DNA of 15,442 nt from CAIVND01 sp035532075 (GCA_035532075.1 DATKRV010000107.1:1-15442), one strand, 5' to 3'; positions 1-7,422 are shown, numbered from the stretch's first letter. Notes: generated from the sequence alone by a model not told the origin. Program-made: numbers and translations.

Positions 1-93
1 CCTGAACGGAACCTCACCTCAATCGTCAACGTTCTCAAGGTCTTCGATCACCGAGAACACGACCTGTTTGGATCTGCTCATGAATGATCGGAG

Positions 94-588
94 CTAGGAG
101 GCCTCCTCTTGGGACCACAGGTCCTCACCCGCTGCCGCTGCGGTCATCGACAACATGTCGCTCCCGAATCGCGCGACGAGCTCGCGGCGCAGCCAAAGGT
201 CGTGCGCCACCCCTCCGATGAGTTGCGCACGTCGCCTGACGCGATCGTCCGTCTGTGCACTCAGATAGCCGAGCGCACCAAGTGCAAACTCGAGATCTTT
301 TGCAACGGGTGCTCGCCCAAAGTGCGATGCTCGCGACATACCGATGGCGATCACCGAAGCGATCGCGTCATCGCGATGTTCTCCCTCGCCGAGCACGATC
401 TGACCCTCGAAACGTCGCGCCAATAACGACAGATACCCCTGGTCGGGCCCCACCTCTACCTCGAACCCTCGAACAGCCGGATCAAACTCGCCTGGCCGAT
501 GCTTGATCCACGGGCGGGGAACATCGAGCCGATAGGCAGGCCGGACCTCGTCTTCGATACCGATCGGGGCGAACTTTGGTTGTGTCAT
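94..588 (-). CDS. Conserved-looking protein of unknown function, 164 aa
   Basis: I do not recognise a named family. The product is soluble, with no signal peptide or membrane segment. An N-terminal part rich in Pro and Arg (PIGIEDEVRPAYRLDVPRPW, residues 8-27) is followed by a mostly helical part containing GYLSLLARRFEG, about residues 51-62. I have an unverified impression that similar short proteins beginning MTQPxFxPI occur in other actinobacteria. The start is well supported: ATG at 588 is preceded by AGGAA about 8 nt upstream, and the stop is TAG at 94-96. It lies 152 bp downstream of cimA on the same strand, so it may be read from the leuB operon. A weak promoter of its own is possible: TTGACG at 712-707, 17 bp, then CATCTG at 689-684. 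GC-rich third positions match the neighbours. Existence of the gene is likely; its function is unknown. Confidence 0.75.
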   Translation of the reverse strand: MTQPKFAPIGIEDEVRPAYRLDVPRPWIKHRPGEFDPAVRGFEVEVGPDQGYLSLLARRFEGQIVLGEGEHRDDAIASVIAIGMSRASHFGRAPVAKDLEFALGALGYLSAQTDDRVRRRAQLIGGVAHDLWLRRELVARFGSDMLSMTAAAAGEDLWSQEEAS

Positions 589-740
589 GTCATTTCCTGA
601 ATCACTGGTGTCACGAGAGAGCCGGTCAAGAGCCTCTCACTTTAGTGTCAAGCTGTCCGTTCAGGCCAGACAGCGGCACCGATCAGATGCGCGTCTCACC
701 TGCGCGCGTCAAATATGCGCAACCGATCTCACCAGACGGT

Positions 741-2459
741 TCACCCCTCGCTCGCACGCATCAATCCAAGCATCGTTGCATCAACGAGCGCCTGCCAGGA
801 GGCTTCGATGATGTTCTCTGACACACCGATCGTGGACCAGGAGCCGTTCTCGTCTGCGGAGTCGAGCAAAACCCGTGTCACCGCGCCCGTTCCCTTGGTC
901 GTCTCGAGCACGCGCACGCGATAGTCCGTGAGATGAACCAATGCGAGGGCGGGGAAGTGGGGACCGACCGCCTTTCGTAGCGCAGCGTCGAGTGCATTGA
1001 CCGGACCGTTGCCCTCTGCGCTGCCCTCGACGCGCACGCCGTCGATGCGCACTGCAACGGTCGCCTTGGTTACAAGGTCACCTGGTACCTTCCACGGATG
1101 CACGAGTCGCTCCCAAGGCTGTGTCGCGGGCATTGACCTGTTCGTACCAGCTACCCACTCAGTCGACACCTGGAACGACTCGACGCTGAAGAACTGCTCC
1201 TCTCCCTCGTGCACTGGTGAGGCCGCGCGCATCAACAGCTCAAGCGATCCATCGGCGACCTCGAAGTGGTATCCGCCGTGCTCGAGGTTTTTCAACGCCT
1301 CGACGACGTCACCGACGGCATCGGGACCGAGATCGATGCCTAGCTCCTCTGCCTTCATCGCGAGCGTCGAGCGGCCGGCAAGTTCACTTACGACCACGCG
1401 CGTTCCATTCCCGACAATGTTGGGGTCAAGGTGCTCGTAGGCTTCGGGCAGGCGCGCGATCGCGCTCGTGTGCAGTCCCGCCTTGTGTGCGAACGCGGCG
1501 GTCCCGACGTAGGGCTTCTGGGGATCGAGATTGATGTTGATGATCTCCGCGATGTGCCGGGCAACTGGAGTGATCAGAGAGATCTGCTCCCGCCCGATCG
1601 TCTCAATCCCCATCTTGATCGAGAGGTTCGGAATCAACACGGACAGGTCGGCGTTTCCGGCGCGTTCGCCATAGCCATTGACGCATCCTTGCACCTGCTT
1701 CGCGCCCTGGCGCACCGCGGCGAGGCTGTTCGCGATCGCACATCCCGAATCATTGTGAAAGTGGACACCGATCGCGACCGAGGTCTGGGACCGCACATCG
1801 GCAACGATCTGTTCCACCTCGTCAGATAAGAGTCCCCCGTTCGTATCGCACAGCACGAGACGGGTCGCACCTGCCCCCTCTGCGGCGTTGAGGATCCTCA
1901 GCGCGAAGTCGCGGTTGCGTCGGTATCCGTCGAAAAAATGTTCAGCATCGAGGAGTACCTCGCGACCCTCGTCGCAAAGGTAACGGACCGAATCGCGCAC
2001 CATATCGATCCCCTCTTCAAGCGTCGTCCGCAGCGCCTCGGTGACATGCAGGTCAGAGGACTTGGCGACGATGCACACCGCAGTCGTGTTCGCACCGATC
2101 AGGTGTCGGAGGGTCTCGTCGTCCCGAGCCTTTGCATGTGCGCGCCGCGTCGAACCAAACGCCGTCAGTGTCGCATTGATAAGATGGAGTTCGTCGGCGG
2201 CACGGGCGAAAAACTCTATGTCCTTCGGGTTCGCGCCTGGCCAGCCACCTTCGATATAAGACATACCGAGATGATCGAGCTGCTGGGCGACTCTGATCTT
2301 GTCATCAACCGACAGCGAGATCCCCTCTTGCTGCGATCCGTCACGCAGCGTCGTGTCGTAGATCTCGATGCTCTCCGGGAGCTCGATCGCATCGAGGCGA
2401 AGATGACCTGAATGCGTGCTGGCCGCTTCGTCACCCGACACGGTCGAGCCAACTTTCAT
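741..2459 (-). CDS. cimA: (R)-citramalate synthase
   Basis: Condenses pyruvate with acetyl-CoA to (R)-citramalate, the first step of the threonine-independent route to 2-ketobutyrate and isoleucine; cytosolic. The TIM-barrel catalytic domain opens with YDTTLRDGSQQEG (residues 34-46), the metal and substrate motif of the isopropylmalate/homocitrate/citramalate synthase family. Metal-site histidines H233 and H235 are in GVHFHND, and the flexible NGYGERAGNADL segment follows near 261-272. About residues 430-570 form the LeuA-type regulatory dimer domain. The QQEGISLSVDDK version of the motif and the GGWPGANPKD segment point to citramalate synthase rather than LeuA, and a distinct LeuA is present at 7548-9251. 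It is the last clearly coupled gene of leuB-ilvE-cimA. Its ATG lies 29 nt inside the end of ilvE, which implies translational coupling; only a weak, distant GAGGGG precedes it. A GTG at codon 7 is an alternative start. Confidence 0.93.
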   Translation of the reverse strand: MKVGSTVSGDEAASTHSGHLRLDAIELPESIEIYDTTLRDGSQQEGISLSVDDKIRVAQQLDHLGMSYIEGGWPGANPKDIEFFARAADELHLINATLTAFGSTRRAHAKARDDETLRHLIGANTTAVCIVAKSSDLHVTEALRTTLEEGIDMVRDSVRYLCDEGREVLLDAEHFFDGYRRNRDFALRILNAAEGAGATRLVLCDTNGGLLSDEVEQIVADVRSQTSVAIGVHFHNDSGCAIANSLAAVRQGAKQVQGCVNGYGERAGNADLSVLIPNLSIKMGIETIGREQISLITPVARHIAEIININLDPQKPYVGTAAFAHKAGLHTSAIARLPEAYEHLDPNIVGNGTRVVVSELAGRSTLAMKAEELGIDLGPDAVGDVVEALKNLEHGGYHFEVADGSLELLMRAASPVHEGEEQFFSVESFQVSTEWVAGTNRSMPATQPWERLVHPWKVPGDLVTKATVAVRIDGVRVEGSAEGNGPVNALDAALRKAVGPHFPALALVHLTDYRVRVLETTKGTGAVTRVLLDSADENGSWSTIGVSENIIEASWQALVDATMLGLMRASEG

Positions 2460-3357
2460 AGCGCGCCGTCTCGCCCCTCACCGCCGCGAAATAGGCGCTC
2501 TGGATTTTCCTCGTGACCGGCCCGGGCTCTCCGGTGCCGACGACGCGGTCATCGACGGAACCGACCGGAACCACCTCGGCTGCGGTGCCGGTGAGAAAGA
2601 CCTCGTCGGCGACGTAGAGATCAGGTCTACGCAAGAGTTGCTCGCTCACCTCATAACCAAGATCCCTCGCAAGCGTAATCACGCTCGCGGAGGTGATCCC
2701 CTCAAGAGCTCCGACCGCGGAGTTTGGAGGTGTGAGAATGACCCCGTCGCGAACGAGAAAGATGTTCTCTCCGGTGCCCTCCGAGCAATACCCGTCGGTC
2801 GTCATCATCAACGCCTCGTCGTAGCCAGCACGCACCGCCTCGACCTTCGCGAGCGAGGAGTTGATGTACATCCCGGTCGCCTTCGCCGCCGTCGGCATCG
2901 AACGCGAGTCATGTCGCGCCCAGGAGCTCACCTTGAGACGGATTCCCTTCTCCATCCCCGCGTCACCGAGATAGGCCCCCCACGGCCATACCGCGATCGA
3001 CACGTTCACCGGACTGAGCAGGGGGTTGAGCCCCATCTCCCCATAGCCGAGATAGATCAGTGGACGGATGTAGCACGCTTGAAGCCCCGAGGCGCGCACC
3101 GTGGCGCGCACTGCCTCGCACAGCTGTTCAGCGCCGTAGGGCGTCTCCATCGCAAGGATGTGCGCACTTCGCAAAAGCCTCGCGATGTGCTCGCGCAGGC
3201 GAAAGACCGCGGGTCCAGAGGTCGTTTCGTAGGCTCGGATCCCCTCGAACACGCCGGTCCCATAGTGCAGTGAATGGGTGAGAACGTGAATCTTCGCGTC
3301 CTCCCAATCGACGAGCTCGCCGTCCATCCAGATCTTTGCAGAGGGTTGAATTGGCAT
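2431..3357 (-). CDS. ilvE: Branched-chain amino acid aminotransferase
   Basis: PLP-dependent fold-type IV transaminase that makes Leu, Ile and Val from their 2-keto acids with glutamate as donor; cytosolic. Length is 308 aa, the usual size for bacterial IlvE. Visible motifs are HYGTGVFEGIRAY (31-43), the Schiff-base lysine K159 in TAAKATGMY, and the cofactor loop EGTGENIF (193-200), whose E193 matches the family's PLP-nitrogen glutamate. I chose ATG at 3357, which has AGAAAGG about 8 nt upstream and lies one base after the leuB stop. The frame stays open to a TTG at 3375 inside leuB, which is less likely to be used. The 3' end overlaps cimA by 29 nt. Its place between leuB and cimA fits its shared role as the last step for all three amino acids, and the Val/Ile/Leu leader upstream agrees with this. 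Confidence 0.95.
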   Translation of the reverse strand: MPIQPSAKIWMDGELVDWEDAKIHVLTHSLHYGTGVFEGIRAYETTSGPAVFRLREHIARLLRSAHILAMETPYGAEQLCEAVRATVRASGLQACYIRPLIYLGYGEMGLNPLLSPVNVSIAVWPWGAYLGDAGMEKGIRLKVSSWARHDSRSMPTAAKATGMYINSSLAKVEAVRAGYDEALMMTTDGYCSEGTGENIFLVRDGVILTPPNSAVGALEGITSASVITLARDLGYEVSEQLLRRPDLYVADEVFLTGTAAEVVPVGSVDDRVVGTGEPGPVTRKIQSAYFAAVRGETARYESWLDRVG

Positions 3358-3358
3358 C

Positions 3359-4384
3359 TCAGAACCTTTCTGCAACAGCGTCGCCCATTGCTGTTGTGGT
3401 CATCGTCTTGCCCGACGTCGCCATTGCGACGCCCACGGCAAGAACCGCGTCGGTGATCTTGCGAGCAATCTCGTGTTCACCGAGATAGTCGAGCATCATC
3501 GCCGCAGACCGGATGGCGGCGAGAGGATTGGCTTTGTGCTGGCCCGCGATGTCATGCGCGGCGCCGTGCACGGGCTCGAACAACGAGGGTCCGGTACGCG
3601 CTGGATTGAGGTTCGCCGAGGCGGCGAAGCCGATGCCACCGGCGATCGCCCCGGCGAGGTCGGTAAGGATGTCACCAAAGAGGTTGTCGGTCACGACGAC
3701 GTCGTAGCGGTCTGCGTCGGTGGCGAAGTAGATGCAGGCCGCATCGACGTGGTTGTACGCCGTCGCGACATCTTGATACTCGACCGCCACCTCTTCGAAG
3801 GTGCGCTGCCACAGGTCGCCAGAAAAGGTCAGCACATTCGTCTTGTGCACCAAGGTGAGGTGCTTTCTCGGCCGAGAGCGAGCCAGCTCGAATGCGTACC
3901 GGACGCACCGCTCAACACCATGGCGGGTGTTCACCGAGCCTTGGGTAGCGACCTCGAAAGGGGTGTTGCGACGCAGCTGGCCGCCCTCTCCAACATAGGG
4001 ACCCTCGGTATTCTCGCGGATCACGACAAAGTCACAGTTCGGGGCGATTGCTCCGGGAACCCCGTTGAACGGGCGATGATTGATATAGAGGTCAAGCTGG
4101 AATCGGAGTGGGAGCAAAAGACCGCGCTCGAGAATCCCCGAAGGCACCTCCGTCGATCCGATTGCCGGCCCGATTGCACCGAGCAGGATCGCGTCAAAGC
4201 CACGCAGCTCGTCGATCAGTCCCTCTGGGAGGACCTCACCTGTTTCGACATAGTGCCTTGCACCAAGCTCGTAGTCGACCGTATCGAGTGCGACGCCTGC
4301 GGCGGCGACGACCTTGAGCGCCTCGTCGCAGACCTCCGGTCCGATTCCGTCCCCACCGATGACCGCCACTCTGTAGTTTCCCAC
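3359..4384 (-). CDS. leuB: 3-isopropylmalate dehydrogenase
   Basis: NAD-dependent oxidation and decarboxylation of 3-isopropylmalate to 2-ketoisocaproate, the third dedicated leucine step. LeuB commonly also oxidises the citramalate-derived 3-methylmalate on the route to isoleucine. The 341-aa product begins with GGDGIGPEV (residues 9-17) and contains VIRENTEGPYVGEGG, LVHKTNVLTFSGDLW and VTDNLFGDILTDLAGAIAGG with the metal-binding aspartates, then FEPVHGAAHDIAGQ near the C-terminus. The compact form and these motifs resemble the mycobacterial/actinobacterial type. The start is GTG at 4384-4382 with AAAGGA about 9 nt upstream. It is the first gene of leuB-ilvE-cimA and is preceded by a leader-peptide attenuator at 4482-4617, leaving about 97 nt between terminator and start codon. 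Confidence 0.95.
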   Translation of the reverse strand: MGNYRVAVIGGDGIGPEVCDEALKVVAAAGVALDTVDYELGARHYVETGEVLPEGLIDELRGFDAILLGAIGPAIGSTEVPSGILERGLLLPLRFQLDLYINHRPFNGVPGAIAPNCDFVVIRENTEGPYVGEGGQLRRNTPFEVATQGSVNTRHGVERCVRYAFELARSRPRKHLTLVHKTNVLTFSGDLWQRTFEEVAVEYQDVATAYNHVDAACIYFATDADRYDVVVTDNLFGDILTDLAGAIAGGIGFAASANLNPARTGPSLFEPVHGAAHDIAGQHKANPLAAIRSAAMMLDYLGEHEIARKITDAVLAVGVAMATSGKTMTTTAMGDAVAERF

Positions 4385-4481
4385 GTGCCTACGTCCTTTG
4401 ATAGTTGTCCCCGACCGTGAGCCTCTATTGTTGCCCAGCTTTTCCCCGTCATGAACGGGAAGAGGAGACGAGTCTGTCGAT

Positions 4482-4508
4482 AAAAAAACCGCCCACGATG
4501 TGGACGGT
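4482..4508 (-). terminator. Intrinsic terminator of the leuB-ilvE-cimA attenuator
   Basis: Read on the minus strand, ACCGTCCAC (4508-4500) pairs with GTGGGCGGT (4496-4488): nine base pairs including one G-U, closed by the three-base loop ATC, then a run of seven T (4488-4482). It lies between the leader peptide and leuB, facing leuB, where the terminator of an amino-acid attenuator belongs. Structure read by eye; no energy was calculated. Confidence 0.88.
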
Positions 4509-4510
4509 CT

Positions 4511-4537
4511 CGACGCGTGACCCGCAGGTCCGCGTCG
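4511..4537 (-). promoter_or_regulatory. Leader hairpin 1 of the leuB-ilvE-cimA attenuator
   Basis: On the minus strand, directly after the leader TAG, CGACGCG-GACC (4537-4527) pairs with GGTC-A-CGCGTCG (4522-4511): 11 pairs with one bulged A (4518) and loop TGCG. It can act as the structure that frees the terminator. A ribosome paused on the Val-Ile-Phe-Leu codons would cover its 5' arm. The released GGTC (4522-4519), with C4524 if one G bulges, could then pair with GACC and G4505 (4509-4505) in the terminator's 5' arm, giving a short antiterminator. That alternative pairing is a proposal; the two main hairpins are plain in the sequence. Confidence 0.78.
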
Positions 4538-4582
4538 CTAGAGAAAAATAACGGCTGCTGAAAATGCGCTCTTCGTCCCCAT
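4538..4582 (-). CDS. Val/Ile/Leu leader peptide, 14 aa
   Basis: A short ORF encodes MGTKSAFSAAVIFL with stop TAG. It ends in Val-Ile-Phe-Leu, so charged Val, Ile and Leu tRNAs are all needed just before the stop. Its stop abuts hairpin 1, and an intrinsic terminator follows, so it has the layout of a ribosome-mediated attenuation leader. The ATG lies 6 nt after the predicted -10 box, exactly where transcription should begin, so the mRNA is predicted to be leaderless with no Shine-Dalgarno site. The downstream operon, leuB-ilvE-cimA, serves all three amino acids, which matches the mix of control codons. It has no function as a protein beyond being translated. Confidence 0.8.
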   Translation of the reverse strand: MGTKSAFSAAVIFL

Positions 4583-4588
4583 CGTCCC

Positions 4589-4617
4589 AGTCTTGCCAAT
4601 CTGGCGAGATCCGTCAA
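4589..4617 (-). promoter_or_regulatory. Promoter of leuB-ilvE-cimA leader transcript
   Basis: On the minus strand a TTGACG -35 box (4617-4612) is separated by exactly 17 bp from AAGACT (4594-4589), a -10 box with A at position 2 and T at position 6. The predicted start is about 4582, the first base of the leader-peptide ATG. The same -35 box and spacer length occur before leuA at 7345-7373 and before the ABC transporter at 11187-11215. Confidence 0.7.
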
Positions 4618-4769
4618 TTCACGATGGTCGCATCCTCGCACGCCAACGATGATTTCCTCGCAAAAGACGCCGCCATCAGGTCCGGCCAAGGGTTTGGGCG
4701 CCGCTTTTCGCAACAGATCCCATCAGGCGCCCGCGCACAGATGAATCTGAGCGCGATACCGTGGAAAGG

Positions 4770-5237
4770 ATGAGCGAACACAAACTCTCTGCTGCGACCC
4801 ACGCCCGGCTTGTCGCCGAGCTTGAGGATCTCACGACCCGCGGGCGGATTGAGATCGCGCACGCCATCGAGGCGGCACGCGCCCTTGGCGATCTGAGTGA
4901 AAATGGCGACTACCACGCCGCAAAAGACTCCCAGGGCAAGATGGAGTCTCGAATCCGGCAGCTGCAGGCGATGCTCAAAGTCGCCGAGATCGTCGACCAC
5001 GGGGACCGACCCGAGGGACTGGTCGCGGCCGGCTCGATCGTCACCATTCGATACGAGGGCGATGACGGCGTCGAGCGCTACCTGCTCGGATCGATCGAGG
5101 AGCGCCGCTCCGACATCTCGGTGATATCACCGGGATCTCCGCTAGGTCAGGCTCTGAATGGCCACGAAATCGGTGAGACTGTTGAATATCAGGCACCAAA
5201 CGGAACGCTCCGAGTCGAAATCGTCTCGGTGGAGTAG
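4770..5237 (+). CDS. greA: Transcription elongation factor GreA
   Basis: Binds the RNA polymerase secondary channel and stimulates cleavage of backtracked RNA. The 155-aa product has the N-terminal coiled coil (about 1-75) with tip sequence ALGDLSENGDYHAAKDSQ. Its acidic residues fall at D41 and E44, the positions known to coordinate the catalytic metal in E. coli GreA. The C-terminal FKBP-like domain ends with SPLGQALNGHEIGETVEY (113-130), typical of the family. I chose ATG 4770 because it gives the standard length and numbering; the frame also opens at GTG 4761. Neither has a well-spaced ribosome site: GGAAAGG directly abuts ATG 4770. A GATACC at 4755-4760 could be a -10 box for a nearly leaderless mRNA, but no -35 box is evident. 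leuC starts 9 bp after the stop, so greA appears to be the first gene of greA-leuC-leuD. Confidence 0.93.
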   Translation: MSEHKLSAATHARLVAELEDLTTRGRIEIAHAIEAARALGDLSENGDYHAAKDSQGKMESRIRQLQAMLKVAEIVDHGDRPEGLVAAGSIVTIRYEGDDGVERYLLGSIEERRSDISVISPGSPLGQALNGHEIGETVEYQAPNGTLRVEIVSVE

Positions 5238-5246
5238 AGAGGAACC

Positions 5247-6656
5247 ATGGGAAAGACCCTGTCAGAGAAGATCTGGGATCGTCATCTTGTTCGCGAGGGT
5301 GGAAAAGATGAGCAGGACCTCTTGTACATCGATCTCCACCTCGTCCACGAGGTCACCTCGCCACAGGCCTTCGAGGGGCTTAGGATGACCGGTCGACGTG
5401 TTCGTCGCCCTGACCTGACCGTGGCGACCGCGGATCACAACGTGCCCACGACAGAGGGGCCGGTCACCGATGAGATCTCTCGCACCCAGCTCGAATACCT
5501 CGATCAGAACTGCGCCGATTTCGGTCTCACCGTCTATGGCCGGGGTCACAAGAACCAGGGCATCGTCCATGTCATCGGACCGGAACTCGGTCTCACCCAG
5601 CCGGGAATGACGATCGTTTGTGGCGACAGCCACACCGCGACCCATGGCGCGTTTGGTGCGCTCGCCTTTGGAATCGGAACAAGCGAGGTCGAGCATGTGC
5701 TCGCCACCCAGACGCTGCCCCAGTCTCGGGCAAAGACCATGGCGGTCGAAGTCGAGGGCGATCTCCCCAAGGGTTCGACCGCAAAGGACCTCGTACTCGC
5801 GATCATCGGCAAACTCGGAACCGGCGGTGGCATCGGACATGTCATCGAATACCGGGGCAACGCGATCCGGGCGCTCTCGATGGAGGGTCGCATGACGGTC
5901 TGCAACATGACGATCGAGGCTGGCGCGCGCGCCGGACTCATCGCGCCCGACGAGACGACGTTCTCCTATCTGCGCGGACGCGATCACGCAGCATCGGGGG
6001 CGGCGTTCGATCAGTGCGTCGAGGACTGGAGGTCCCTTATCACCGATGACGACGCTGAGTTTGACAGGGTCGTCACCATAGATGCCTCGACGATCACGCC
6101 CCATGTCACCTGGGGAACCAACCCCAGCCAGGTTGTTCCCATCGATGGAACGGTCCCCGATCCCAAGAGTTACGACGACCTGCAAGAACGCGAGTCGGCA
6201 GAGCGTGCGCTTGTCTACATGGGATTGACCGCGGGCACAAGGATGCGCGATATCAGCGTCGAGACCGTATTCATTGGCTCGTGCACCAATTCGCGCATCG
6301 AAGATCTCCGCGCTGCCGCTGGTGTGTTCGATGGTCACCACGTCGCTGCGGGTGTGCGCGTGCTCGTTGTTCCGGGTTCACACCGCGTCAAGGCAGAGGC
6401 CGAGTCCGAAGGGCTCGATGCGATCTTTCGCGATGCGGGGGCCGAGTGGCGCGAGCCCGGATGCTCGATGTGCCTTGCAATGAACCCAGACAAGCTGAGC
6501 GTCGGCGAACGGGCCGCGTCAACCTCAAACCGGAATTTCGAGGGCCGACAGGGCAGAGGCGGCAGGACACACCTCGTCTCACCGGCCGTCGCCGCGGCGA
6601 CCGCGGTCGCCGGCCACTTCGCGACACCAGAGACGCTTGACGCGTCCTCTTCTTAG
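5247..6656 (+). CDS. leuC: 3-isopropylmalate dehydratase, large subunit
   Basis: With LeuD it isomerises 2-isopropylmalate to 3-isopropylmalate; in organisms with CimA the same enzyme usually handles citramalate. The 469-aa aconitase-fold protein has its 4Fe-4S ligands at C346 (GSCTNSR), C406 and C409 (CSMC), the spacing of E. coli LeuC (347/407/410). Also visible are the substrate-site segments CGDSHTATHGAFGALAFGIG (125-144) and EAGARAG (224-230). The start MGKTLSEKIWDRH is typical of the family, and ATG 5247 follows AGAGAGGAA at good spacing. It begins 9 bp after greA and ends 18 bp before leuD. Confidence 0.96.
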   Translation: MGKTLSEKIWDRHLVREGGKDEQDLLYIDLHLVHEVTSPQAFEGLRMTGRRVRRPDLTVATADHNVPTTEGPVTDEISRTQLEYLDQNCADFGLTVYGRGHKNQGIVHVIGPELGLTQPGMTIVCGDSHTATHGAFGALAFGIGTSEVEHVLATQTLPQSRAKTMAVEVEGDLPKGSTAKDLVLAIIGKLGTGGGIGHVIEYRGNAIRALSMEGRMTVCNMTIEAGARAGLIAPDETTFSYLRGRDHAASGAAFDQCVEDWRSLITDDDAEFDRVVTIDASTITPHVTWGTNPSQVVPIDGTVPDPKSYDDLQERESAERALVYMGLTAGTRMRDISVETVFIGSCTNSRIEDLRAAAGVFDGHHVAAGVRVLVVPGSHRVKAEAESEGLDAIFRDAGAEWREPGCSMCLAMNPDKLSVGERAASTSNRNFEGRQGRGGRTHLVSPAVAAATAVAGHFATPETLDASSS

Positions 6657-6674
6657 GCAAGGGAGTCAGGACCA

Positions 6675-7271
6675 ATGGAACCCGTTCGGATCTTCACCGG
6701 CACCGCGGTACCGCTCGATCGCTCCGATGTCGACACCGACCAGATCATCCCGAGCGACTGGCTCAAACGGGTCGAGCGCACCGGATTTGGCGCGGGGCTC
6801 TTCTCCGAATGGCGCGACGACCGCAACTTCGTCCTCAACCAGCCCCAGTACGCCGGAGCGACGATCCTCGTCGCCGGAGCAAACTTCGGTGTCGGGTCAT
6901 CACGCGAACACGCCGTCTGGGCACTCGTTGACTATGGCTTCAAGGCCGTCATCAGCCCCCGTTTTGGCGACATCTTCCTGAGCAACTCGACGAGATCGGG
7001 ACTCGTTCCAGCGATCGTCAGCCCGCAAGACGGCCAGGCCCTGATGGCGGCGGTCATCGAGGATCCCTCGCTCGAAATCACCGTCGACGTCGAGGCAAGG
7101 GTGGTAGAGGCACCGAAGGCGGGAATCCAGGCGCCATTCCTGATCGACGACGGCGCAAGGGCACGACTCCTGCAGGGTCTCGACGACATCGGAGTCACCC
7201 TCGCCCACGAGGACGCGATCGTCGCCTTCGAATCACGGCGCTCCGCGCTGCTTCCTGGACTTAGTGGCTAA
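6675..7271 (+). CDS. leuD: 3-isopropylmalate dehydratase, small subunit
   Basis: Swivelling-domain subunit that completes the active site of the LeuCD isomerase. The 198-aa length is normal. Visible are DRSDVDTDQIIPSDWLK (15-31), which matches the usual start of the domain, and GANFGVGSSREHAVWAL (68-84) with the substrate-binding SSREHA motif. The usual Cys of NFGCGSSREHA is Val here, a common kind of variation. ATG 6675 follows AAGGGAGTCAGGA. It is the last gene of greA-leuC-leuD. No T-run terminator was found after it; AGGGG and CCCCT near 7299-7320 form only a weak hairpin. Confidence 0.95.
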   Translation: MEPVRIFTGTAVPLDRSDVDTDQIIPSDWLKRVERTGFGAGLFSEWRDDRNFVLNQPQYAGATILVAGANFGVGSSREHAVWALVDYGFKAVISPRFGDIFLSNSTRSGLVPAIVSPQDGQALMAAVIEDPSLEITVDVEARVVEAPKAGIQAPFLIDDGARARLLQGLDDIGVTLAHEDAIVAFESRRSALLPGLSG

Positions 7272-7344
7272 CCGCCGCAGTCAAATGACGCCCGATCCGA
7301 GGGGCCGGAATTTCCCCCTAAGGGCGGCTCGACTGTCGGGCGCC

Positions 7345-7373
7345 TTGACGCGGACCGAGAATACGGGCATGAT
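7345..7373 (+). promoter_or_regulatory. Promoter of the leuA leader transcript
   Basis: TTGACG (7345-7350), a spacer of exactly 17 bp, then CATGAT (7368-7373), a -10 box with A at position 2 and T at position 6. Transcription is predicted at 7380-7381, the A of the leader-peptide ATG, so the leader mRNA should be leaderless. Geometry matches the leuB leader promoter. Confidence 0.7.
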
Positions 7374-7380
7374 TTCTCCA

Positions 7381-7422
7381 ATGAATCAGGGATTGTCTGT
7401 TCAGGTTCTGCTGCTGACGTAA
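7381..7422 (+). CDS. Leucine leader peptide (leuA attenuator), 13 aa
   Basis: The ORF encodes MNQGLSVQVLLLT with stop TAA. Three consecutive CTG codons (7408-7416) plus an earlier TTG make it a leucine-sensing leader. It begins on the predicted transcription start and its stop overlaps the base of an 11-bp hairpin, followed by an intrinsic terminator ahead of leuA. When leucyl-tRNA is scarce, a ribosome stalled on the CTG run would cover the 5' arm of that hairpin and change folding downstream. Leader-peptide attenuation of branched-chain amino acid genes is established in actinobacteria such as Corynebacterium; this instance is read from the sequence alone. Confidence 0.85.
   Translation: MNQGLSVQVLLLT

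Noticed and set aside
1..93. Two competing short readings at the left edge: a plus-strand open frame ending at TGA 85-87 and a minus-strand 20-codon ORF at 81-19.
   Set aside because: Both show passable codons, neither has a ribosome site or recognisable motif, and they overlap. The strand cannot be decided from 93 bases.
600..690. Inverted repeat GCTGTC...GACAGC after cimA as a terminator, and a consensus TTGACA at 651-646 as a promoter for the 164-aa gene.
   Set aside because: The hairpin has an 11-base loop and no T-run; no acceptable -10 box lies 16-18 bp from the TTGACA.
2416..3273. Long plus-strand ORF (285 codons) opposite ilvE.
   Set aside because: ilvE on the minus strand has full family motifs. 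The antisense frame is open because of GC-rich codon structure, and its product is Arg/His-rich without motifs.
3473..4420. Long plus-strand ORF (315 codons) opposite leuB.
   Set aside because: Shadow of leuB, whose motifs are complete; the antisense product resembles no family.
4216..4713. Minus-strand ORF (165 codons) running through the leuB leader into leuB.
   Set aside because: It crosses the promoter, terminator and hairpins of the attenuator and overlaps leuB in another frame; product is low-complexity and Arg/Ser-rich.
5262..6341. Long minus-strand ORF (359 codons) opposite leuC.
   Set aside because: leuC has intact Fe-S ligands and length. The antisense frame has no motif and no upstream ribosome site of note.
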